The notes under the pieces: model-generated
The model's input: the letters and a program-made list of their open reading frames with translations, nothing else
Told to the model about the DNA's origin: nothing
Database searches by the model: none
Shown: positions 23,374 through 30,166 of the stretch, piece after piece
Numbering within the stretch: the stretch's first letter is position 1
How the letters are laid out: every line of letters begins with the position of its first letter
Source of the DNA: an uncultured Eubacteriales bacterium
GTDB taxonomy: Bacteria; Bacillota; Clostridia; Oscillospirales; CAG-272
Length of the DNA stretch: 64,000 bases
Reading direction: 5' to 3'
Assembly (NCBI GenBank): GCA_934373635.1
Contig: CAKROZ010000003.1
Span: 1-64,000 of the forward strand
Position numbers and translations under genes: made by a program

Positions 23374-25374
23374 TTATATATCCGCTTCGTTGACGTACAG
23401 ATGACCGTATTCGCCGATAAAGCGTTTTCTCTCGGCGAGTGCATCCCCGAGAAGGATATCGAACATTCTCGCCGTCTCCGCGGCATCCGCGGGAGTCACG
23501 GCGACGAGGCGACGTGTCGCGGGACACATGGTCGTCCGCCACATCATCTCCGGCTCGTTTTCTCCGAGTCCCTTGGAGCGTTGCAGCTTATATTTTTTGT
23601 CCCCGAGTTTTTTCAGGATCTCAATCTTTTCCGCCTCGTTATACGCAAAATAGGTGTCCTGCCCGCAGGTGATCTCAAAGAGCGGTGACTCCGCGATGAA
23701 GATCTTCCCCTTCTCGATCAGGGTCGGGAGCAGACGATAAAACATCGTCAGAAGAAGCGTGCGGATCTGGAAGCCGTCCTCATCCGCATCGGTGCAGATG
23801 ATGATCTTATTCCACTTCAAAAGGTTATAGTCGAAGGTCGCGAGTTCGCCGGGCTTCTTGGTCTTGACCTCGACGCCGCAACCGATGACCTTCAGAAGAT
23901 CGACGATGATATCGCTCGCGAAGATCTTCTCGTAGGTGCTCTTCATACAGTTGAGCGTTTTTCCGCGCACGGGAATGATCGCCTGAAATTCAGCGTTTCT
24001 TCCGAGCTTACAGCTCGACATTGCCGAATCGCCCTCCACGATATACACCTCGCGAAGCTCGGGATCCTTCGAACGGCACGGAACAAACTTTTCCACGCGA
24101 TTGGAGACATCCATCGTGCCCGTGAGCTTTTTCTTGATGTCGATCTTCGTGCGCTCGGCAGATTCCCTCGCCCGCTTATTGACAAGCACCTGCGACACGA
24201 TCTGCGAGGCGATGGCGGCGTTTTCGGTCAGATAGATCTCGAGCTTTTCCTTCATGAACTCGGTGAGCGCCTTGGCGATGAAGGCATTGGTGATCGCCTT
24301 CTTCGTCTGGTTCTCGTAGGAGGTCTGCGTCGATGCGGAGTTGATAATGATGGTGAGGTTGTCCGCGATGTCGGCAAAGGAAATTTTCGACTCGTTTTTA
24401 TTATACTTGTTCTGCCCCTTGATATACTTATCCACCGCGTAGGTAAACGCCGTGCGCACCGCTTTATCCGGGGCGCCGCCGTATTCAAGGTAAGAAGAGT
24501 TATGATAATATTCGGCAGAACCGCTCTTTGCAAAGCAGAAGGCGATCTCCGCCTTGAGCTTATAATCCTTCATATCCTCACGGTCTCTGCCGCGAGTCTC
24601 GATCTTCCAGAGCACGGGCGGTGTCAGGGTGATCCCCTCCGTGATCTCGGAGAGGTAGTCGGCAATGCCGTGCTCGTAATAATACTCGCTTTTCTCAAAT
24701 TTCCCGGGAGTCGTCTCCTGCTCGAGGATAAAGCGGATCCCCGCATTGACGAACGCCTGACGGCGGAGCGTCGCGTCGAAGAAGGAGGTCGGAATATCGA
24801 TCTCCTTAAACACGTCAAGGTCGGGACGCCAGCGAATAACGGTTCCCCGCATTTTTTGTGATGTCGCGGAAATGGGTGTCACCTTGAGTTTTCCGACGGG
24901 CTCGCCGCGTTTGAAATTCATCTCCGACAGCGTTTCCCCGTTATAGGAACGCACGTTCATGAATTCACTCGAATACTGTGTCGCCGTCGCGCCGAGTCCG
25001 TTCAAGCCGAGGGAAAATTCATACGCGGAATTTCCGTCGTTGTTATCGTACTTTCCGCCCGCGTACAGCTCGCAGAAGACGAGCTCCCAGTTCCAGCGCT
25101 TCTCTTTCTCGTTATATCCGAGCGGAACGCCGCGCCCGCAGTCCTCAACCTCGATGGTGGCATCGAGAAAATGCTTGACCGTGATCTTATCGCCGTAACC
25201 CTCGCGCGCTTCGTCCACGGCGTTTGCGAGAATCTCGATGAACGCGTGTTGACAGCCTTCCAAGTCGTCGGAGCCGAATATGACGGCGGGGCGCTTCCTG
25301 ACGCGCTCGGGACCTTTGAGCGATTTGATACTTTGGTCGTTATATGCAACTTTTTTATCGGTCTTTTCTGCCAT
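23374..25374 (-). CDS. Divergent type IIA topoisomerase B subunit (GyrB/ParE-like)
   Basis: A 666-residue ATPase subunit. The GHKL ATP site has EILANAVDEA and the DCGRGVPLG and LGLNGLGA boxes. A transducer domain follows, then the TOPRIM domain with EGDSAMSS and DADEDG, and a C-terminal segment with KLQRSKGLGENEPEMMW. Several positions depart from normal GyrB: RKRPAVIFGSDDLEGCQHAF replaces the usual RKRPGMYIGST, and DADEDG replaces DADVDG. Length fits ParE. No gyrA/parC-like partner is adjacent. It is first in a unit with gpmI. This may be a second topoisomerase beside the housekeeping gyrase. Confidence 0.88.
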   Translation of the reverse strand: MAEKTDKKVAYNDQSIKSLKGPERVRKRPAVIFGSDDLEGCQHAFIEILANAVDEAREGYGDKITVKHFLDATIEVEDCGRGVPLGYNEKEKRWNWELVFCELYAGGKYDNNDGNSAYEFSLGLNGLGATATQYSSEFMNVRSYNGETLSEMNFKRGEPVGKLKVTPISATSQKMRGTVIRWRPDLDVFKEIDIPTSFFDATLRRQAFVNAGIRFILEQETTPGKFEKSEYYYEHGIADYLSEITEGITLTPPVLWKIETRGRDREDMKDYKLKAEIAFCFAKSGSAEYYHNSSYLEYGGAPDKAVRTAFTYAVDKYIKGQNKYNKNESKISFADIADNLTIIINSASTQTSYENQTKKAITNAFIAKALTEFMKEKLEIYLTENAAIASQIVSQVLVNKRARESAERTKIDIKKKLTGTMDVSNRVEKFVPCRSKDPELREVYIVEGDSAMSSCKLGRNAEFQAIIPVRGKTLNCMKSTYEKIFASDIIVDLLKVIGCGVEVKTKKPGELATFDYNLLKWNKIIICTDADEDGFQIRTLLLTMFYRLLPTLIEKGKIFIAESPLFEITCGQDTYFAYNEAEKIEILKKLGDKKYKLQRSKGLGENEPEMMWRTTMCPATRRLVAVTPADAAETARMFDILLGDALAERKRFIGEYGHLYVNEADI

Positions 25375-25407
25375 GATGCCCCCCGTACTTTTGTTTTCCG
25401 ACTATAT

Positions 25408-25436
25408 ATTGTAGCATATCTCCCGCCGTTTGTCAA
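25408..25436 (-). promoter_or_regulatory. Promoter of the gyrB-like/gpmI unit
   Basis: Minus strand TTGACA (25431-25436), 17-nt spacer, TACAAT (25408-25413). Confidence 0.87.
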
Positions 25437-25478
25437 GGTTATGCGATAACAGTTTTTCCCTGTGTTTGTAGTAGTGAA

Positions 25479-25529
25479 TTCCCAAAGTAAATTCCACAGT
25501 GGAATTTGAAGTGGAATTTACTTTGGGAA
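25479..25529. repeat. Palindromic repeat element B next to an IS30 relic
   Basis: A perfect 19-bp inverted repeat TTCCCAAAGTAAATTCCAC / GTGGAATTTACTTTGGGAA with a 13-nt loop. A third related copy AGAATTTAGTCTGGGAA follows at about 25542-25558. The related element A lies at 18222-18266. It probably contains the left end of an IS30-type insertion sequence. Confidence 0.75.
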
Positions 25530-25574
25530 GGATTTTGTGGTAGAATTTAGTCTGGGAAAAGGAGGTTCCAGACA

Positions 25575-25710
25575 ATGAACAACGAAAAACGAAACAAGCA
25601 CATGACACCGGACGAGCGAATTGAAATTCAGGAATGTCTCCATTCAAGGCAATCGGAGAACGGATCGGAATTATGAAAGAGAGAACGGTGAGAGTTATAC
25701 CTGCCTCACG
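25575..25710 (+). pseudogene. IS30-family transposase relic (N-terminal fragment)
   Basis: GGAGG followed by ATG 25575 opens MNNEKRNKHMTPDERIEIQECL, which resembles the N-terminus of IS30-family transposases (T..DRIEIQECL). The frame then breaks near 25640. The expected next block, KAIGERIG, is found one base out of register, after which similarity fades. All catalytic DDE domain is gone. The remnant sits directly against the surface-protein fragment, suggesting that an insertion and deletion removed that gene's 5' end. Confidence 0.6.
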
Positions 25711-26668
25711 GCGGAGGGAGACAATTTTGTCGGCGGCGCAGTGAAACGCGCCGAGTTTTGCGGCATTGAGATAAAACAGGTTCCGACCAAAAAAATCTAT
25801 CCGAGAGGATACGACGGTAATTTCAATCTGACGGGAATGATTTTAACCGCGCTTTACAACGATACATCGAAGAACCGCAACATAGACGTTCAAGGTGCGC
25901 TTGATGACGGAACACTCAGGGTTTTGCCCGTTGATTTCAGCGTGATCGGTGTAAGAAAAATCACCTTGGAATATCAAACGGGAACGAGAGCGGCAGTGCA
26001 TCCTTCAGCATAGCGGTGTCCGACGATACGCGCGATTTCGATAAATTGACCGGCATCTCCGTAACTGCGCCGATAAAAACGAAATATGTCGTCGGCGATC
26101 CCTTTTCGACGGAGGGCATAACACCGGCAATAAAGAGGACATGGATCGCTTTGAAACGCTGTTTATTTCCTCCCGCCCCGATAGTAAAACTTACGTAGAC
26201 GGGAGCGGAAATCTTTCCGTCTGCTATCACAATTACGTTCTGTCAAACGTGTATGAAGGAACGTGCACGGACGTCGGATACCGTATTTTTTCCTGCGAAA
26301 ACTGTGACGATGCATATGCCGAAACGATTGCCGCAAAGGGACATCATTACGGAGATCTGATTCCGGAAATACCGGCAACCACGCAGGATTACGGTGTGAT
26401 CGCACATTATACATGCGCAAACTGCGGAAAGTATTTTGACGAGAATCTCCGCGAAGTCGGCGTTCTTTACATCGGAAAGACCGGCGCGCAAGGCGAAAAG
26501 GGTGACAAGGGTGATCCCGGAACCCCGGGTGACAAGGGCGATAAAGGAGATGACGGAAAAAAGAGCGGTAATGCTCTGACCATCATTCTCGGCATCACAT
26601 GCGGAGGCTTGTTAATCGCCGTTTGCGTTCTTCTTGTGATCCTGATGAAGAAACGTCGGATTGTCTGA
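25690..26668 (+). pseudogene. Broken surface protein: Ig-like domains, Cys-pair region, collagen-like stretch, membrane anchor
   Basis: The coding sequence is continuous only if frames are changed near 25983 and near 26120. Fragments in order: a Big_3-like Ig domain (KKIYPRGYDGNFNLTGM ... SVIGVRKITLEYQTG); a second Ig start after the first shift (TAPIKTKYVVGDPFSTEGI); a Cys-pair region (FSCENCDD and YTCANCGKYF, zinc-ribbon style); a Gly-X-X collagen-like run (GEKGDKGDPGTPGDKGDKGDDG); and a transmembrane anchor with KKRR end. The last part (26141-26668) is open for 175 codons. No signal peptide remains. It is a decayed gene, probably of a cell-surface protein. Confidence 0.7.
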
Positions 26669-26877
26669 ACCGCGGAAAACGCGGTCGGAACAGGAGCCGT
26701 CAAGAGCACCTCACATCTCGAAAGCTGTCGCAGATCGGGATAAAAATCTGATCAAATCTGATGTCATCCCGAAAAGACAAACCTGTCGGAGTAAAAAAAC
26801 AAGAATATTTTACGGGCGCAACATACAGATTCCCTAACTTTCTCGATGTTGCGTCCGCAATGTAAGGAGTTTCGGTT

Positions 26878-27582
26878 ATGAAAAAAAGAGCTATCGTTGT
26901 TTTGATGGTCTCATTATGGATCTTGCTACTTGTGGCTTGAGAGAGCGACGCTAACGAAGAATACCATAATATCACCGCACGGAATCATGCTTACAGTATC
27001 GGCGTGCAAAGCATTACAATTGAGGGAAATTCTCTGAATGATGCACCGGAGGTCGTTTTCAAGGCAAGCATTTCACCTGCCGACATTGTGCTCGGTGACG
27101 CATTGAAAGGAAAGACCGTAACAAAAGTCACCTACAACGGGGAGTCTTCGATAACGGTGGAGGTGTCCGGCAATACCGAGGCAAAAGGCGGAACGGATGT
27201 TTACGGGAGCATGAAAATCAAGCATAGCGGCTTGGAGAGCAAAGGCGAATCCGTTTGCCTCGTGTCCGTTCTCTCCCCGGAACTTTGCGTTTCGTCGACG
27301 ATGAGCAACGCAAGCAAAAAAGACGGGGTAACGATTTATAACGTCGTAACAACCTTCTATCTCCCCGTCGGCGAGTTTACCGATACCGTGAACGCGGAAA
27401 ATATCATGCTCGGCGAAGGCGTGACGGGGGACCTGACCGTCGAACTTACCGAAGGAAGACTTACCGTTGCGGTCAGAAATTGCAACACGCAGCATCCGAC
27501 GGTAAAAATCGGTGCGGACGTAACGACAATCGGCAAAGAAGTTACGGTGAAAATCGGATCGTACAGCGGCGTTGACTTTTAG
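26878..27582 (+). pseudogene. Lipoprotein gene with a stop codon at the lipobox cysteine
   Basis: TAAGGAG lies 8 nt before ATG 26878. It opens MKKRAIVVLMVSLWILLLVA, a normal lipoprotein signal ending exactly where the lipobox Cys is due. Codon 21 (26938-26940) is TGA. The same frame then continues without interruption for another 213 codons to 27582 (ESDANEEYHNITARN..., later VQSITIEGNSLNDAPEVVF). A single TGT/TGC to TGA change explains this. The mature part shows two similar all-beta segments. Either a recent nonsense mutation, a sequencing error, or rare readthrough. The second half could also be read from an internal start, without secretion. Confidence 0.7.
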
Positions 27583-27672
27583 AATTTTCCGACGAAGGCA
27601 ACGGATGAGCCCCGCCCCCCGGCTTGCAAAGCCATCCGGTACGGTATGTCGGCAATCCCTCGAAAGCGGCGA

Positions 27673-27713
27673 TTGTCCGACGGGCCCCCGAAAAACGAGA
27701 GCCCGTCGGACAA
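27673..27713 (+). other. 13-bp hairpin after the lipoprotein pseudogene
   Basis: TTGTCCGACGGGC / GCCCGTCGGACAA, perfect, 15-nt loop, without a T tract. It is followed immediately by a terminator hairpin. Confidence 0.65.
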
Positions 27714-27718
27714 AGGCA

Positions 27719-27762
27719 CTCTCACACCCGCGGCAGACATCGACGGGTGTGGGAGCTTTTTT
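27719..27762 (+). terminator. Terminator
   Basis: CTCTCACACCCG / CGGGTGTGGGAG (27719-27755, one wobble) followed by CTTTTTTA. From here to the promoter at 27997 I see no gene. Confidence 0.85.
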
Positions 27763-27996
27763 ATGATAGGGGGAAACGCTCTTCGCAAAGTCGTGAAGAA
27801 AAGCGAAAGAAGGCGCCACACCTGCTTCTCCCCTCTTCGGACGCTCCCCGACGGACACGGTAACTCACGAATTTCGAATTCTCCTTCCCTGCCCCGGAAA
27901 CCGTAAGAGCTCCGTCCGATTCATCATTCCCGTAACGGATTGCAGGGCATACGAATACATTCTCTAAAAAATTTTTAACTTTTTTCTCGAAATACC

Positions 27997-28025
27997 TTGA
28001 CAGGCGAGGTATCTCCGAATATAAT
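27997..28025 (+). promoter_or_regulatory. Promoter of the PadR-HAAS-DUF4097 operon
   Basis: TTGACA (27997-28002), 17-nt spacer, TATAAT (28020-28025): full consensus. It lies 24 nt before the PadR start, so PadR probably represses it from a site overlapping this region. Confidence 0.92.
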
Positions 28026-28048
28026 ATGTATCGGAAGGAGGAAAACGT

Positions 28049-28378
28049 ATGTCCATTACATCCGACCTGATACGGGGCAACACCGACACCATCATTCTTT
28101 CCTGCCTCGAACGGGAGGACAGCTACGGCTACCGCATCAACAAGACCGTGCGCGAGATCGCGGGCGGTGAATACGAGATGAAGGAAGCGACACTGTACAC
28201 CGCGTTCAAGCGACTCGAAGAGTCGGGCTCGATCACCTCCTATTGGGGAGAAGAAAACACCGGCGCAAGACGTCGGTACTACCGCATCACCGAAAGGGGG
28301 CGTGCCGTCCTCAAGGGGTTGCGACGAGATTGGGAGATCTCGAAAAATATCATTGACAAACTGACAAAGGAGACTTAG
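28049..28378 (+). CDS. PadR family transcriptional regulator
   Basis: A 109-residue winged-helix repressor. The recognition region is MKEATLYTAFKRLEESGSITSYW, with ARRRYYRITERGRAVL as the wing; both are PadR signatures. A dimerising C-terminal helix follows. GGAGG precedes ATG 28049. It is the first gene of an operon with a HAAS-domain membrane protein and a DUF4097 protein, an arrangement common in Firmicutes envelope-stress loci, where PadR represses the operon until an envelope signal appears. Confidence 0.95.
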   Translation: MSITSDLIRGNTDTIILSCLEREDSYGYRINKTVREIAGGEYEMKEATLYTAFKRLEESGSITSYWGEENTGARRRYYRITERGRAVLKGLRRDWEISKNIIDKLTKET

Positions 28379-28380
28379 AC

Positions 28381-29028
28381 ATGGAAGAAAAAATTCAAAG
28401 CTACGTGAATGGCTTCTTCCGCGACGTGCCGAAGAGCGAACGCGCCGAAACCATCCGAAGCGAGATCCTGCAAAACCTGCTCGACAAGTACAGAGATTTG
28501 AAAAAAGAAGGAAAAGACGACGAGGAAGCATACGCCATCGCCATCTCCTCCGGCGGCGATCTCTCCGGCATTGTCGCCGACTTGAAGGGCGAAAATGTAA
28601 AGTATTCTTATGCTTATGAGAAACAATTCGAGAAAGTGTACGACAAGCAGTACAAAAGAGAGAAGAAAAAGTGTGCGACCTTTTCCTCCTGCCTTTGGCC
28701 GATCACCATCTGTTTTTATCTGATTTTCAGCATCCTCGTTCCGCAGGTGTGGAGCTTTTCGTGGATAATCTTTATCCTCGCGGCGGCAGTCAACAATCTC
28801 TTCGCTTACTTTGTATTCAAGAGCAATCCGAAGAGGAAAAACGATGCCCTGAAAGGGACCATATGGCTCGGCATCGTGTCGCTGTATCTGATTCTCAGCT
28901 TTACCACGCGGCGCTGGGACATCACGTGGATCATCTTCATTCTCGGCATCGCGGTATCGAATCTCGTGCGCGCCCTGACGGGAAAGGATGAAGACGGCTA
29001 TGACGACGAAGAGGAGGACGACAAATGA
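28381..29028 (+). CDS. HAAS-domain membrane protein
   Basis: A 215-residue protein. The N-terminal 90 residues form the helical HAAS/DUF1700-like domain that begins operons controlled by PadR (YVNGFFRDVPKSERAETIRSE, ILQNLLDKY). Four hydrophobic segments follow at about 100-200 and an acidic tail (DEDGYDDEEEDDK). It starts 2 nt after the PadR stop and overlaps the next start by 4 nt (ATGA). Role: membrane sensor or scaffold working with PadR and the DUF4097 protein; exact function unknown. Confidence 0.88.
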   Translation: MEEKIQSYVNGFFRDVPKSERAETIRSEILQNLLDKYRDLKKEGKDDEEAYAIAISSGGDLSGIVADLKGENVKYSYAYEKQFEKVYDKQYKREKKKCATFSSCLWPITICFYLIFSILVPQVWSFSWIIFILAAAVNNLFAYFVFKSNPKRKNDALKGTIWLGIVSLYLILSFTTRRWDITWIIFILGIAVSNLVRALTGKDEDGYDDEEEDDK

Positions 29029-29984
29029 AGAAAACGAAGATCATCGTATGGTCGATCGTCACGCTCGTCCTGATCGCCCTTCTGGTTCTCTTATTCTGCC
29101 TGCCCGGCATTTCCCCGATCAACGTCATCGCGGGGTGGAGCTACCGCTATGCCGACGCGGACAGCTATACCGCGGGGGGCGGCGATTTCCCCGCCGACGG
29201 GATCACATCGCTCGACATCGACTGGGTGGAAGGCTCGGTTCATCTCCTTCCCTCCGACGACGGAAACATTCATGTAGAAGAGACTTCCACACTCTCACTC
29301 GATAAGCCAGAGAATCGGGTGCATACGCGTCTGTCGAACGGCACGCTCACCGTCAAGTACGCAAAGAGCGGCAAGCTTCAGGCAGGGATGAAAAAGACGC
29401 TGACCGTCCGCGTTCCCTCCTCTCTGAACCTTGCAACATTGAAGGTCACGACCGTCTCTGCCTCCCTTGACGTACGTGGGGCGGCATCGGAGAAGGTCAG
29501 CCTTTCGACAACGAGCGGCGACATACGCATCGAGGGCATAAATGCGAATACCTTCGAAGCCGACACCACGAGTGGCAGCGTCACCCTCTCGAATGTCACC
29601 TGCCGTGCGCTCGATGTCGACACGACGAGCGGTGACATGATGCTGGACGGTATTTCCTGTGAAACGCTCCTCACCGACAGCACGAGCGGAGGCCTCCGCT
29701 TTGAGGGGAAAGCGATCACCGTGCACGCGGATACCACGAGCGGCTCTGTCCGTCTCGTCCCCGATGCAACCGTTATCACCGAGATCGATGTCGACAGCAC
29801 GAGCGGCGACGTCACCGTCGTCCTTCCCGTCGGCGCGGGCTTTGCCGCCTCACTCGATTCGGTCAGCGGCGATTTCAGCGGAAATTTCGACGCGAGATCG
29901 AACGGCGGGATCTACGTCTACGGCGACGGAAAGATCAGCATCTCCGTCGATAGCGTCAGCGGAAATCTCAGAATTGAAAAATAA
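29025..29984 (+). CDS. DUF4097 beta-strand repeat protein (LiaX/YvlB-like)
   Basis: A 319-residue protein with one N-terminal membrane helix and an extracytoplasmic beta-solenoid. The DUF4097 repeat (DTTSGSVTLSNV, DTTSGDMMLDGI, DSTSGDVTVVLP) appears about eight times; it fits a stacked right-handed beta-helix. Homologues such as LiaX and YvlB act in cell-envelope stress and antimicrobial-peptide response. It is the last gene of the PadR operon, with the start overlapping the previous stop by ATGA. Confidence 0.92.
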   Translation: MKKTKIIVWSIVTLVLIALLVLLFCLPGISPINVIAGWSYRYADADSYTAGGGDFPADGITSLDIDWVEGSVHLLPSDDGNIHVEETSTLSLDKPENRVHTRLSNGTLTVKYAKSGKLQAGMKKTLTVRVPSSLNLATLKVTTVSASLDVRGAASEKVSLSTTSGDIRIEGINANTFEADTTSGSVTLSNVTCRALDVDTTSGDMMLDGISCETLLTDSTSGGLRFEGKAITVHADTTSGSVRLVPDATVITEIDVDSTSGDVTVVLPVGAGFAASLDSVSGDFSGNFDARSNGGIYVYGDGKISISVDSVSGNLRIEK

Positions 29985-30036
29985 ACCGAACACCGACGAA
30001 CGGGCCGGTTAACACGACAAATAAAGAAAAGTATCG

Positions 30037-30080
30037 GAGCTGTGGCAAGCAGGTCTTCAAAAACCTATTTGCCACGGCTC
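30037..30080. other. 18-bp hairpin after the DUF4097 gene
   Basis: GAGCTGTGGCAAGCAGGT pairs with ACCTATTTGCCACGGCTC with wobble pairs. No T tract follows in either direction, so it is probably not a simple terminator. Confidence 0.5.
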
Positions 30081-30095
30081 CTCACTCCCGGTAAT

Positions 30096-30138
30096 AGAAA
30101 CCACTTCGCCTTGTAAAACTCAGAAGTGGTTTCTTTTC
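30096..30138 (+). terminator. Bidirectional terminator between the DUF4097 and sbcC genes
   Basis: A perfect 12-bp stem AGAAACCACTTC / GAAGTGGTTTCT (30096-30134) followed by TTTCTA. Confidence 0.85.
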
Positions 30139-30166
30139 TACATTTCGTCGCTGATATTTACCAAAG

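Noticed and set aside
26938..26940. TGA as tryptophan or selenocysteine
   Set aside because: Many genes here end in TGA, so it is a stop. A lipobox needs Cys, and I see no SECIS-like hairpin directly downstream.
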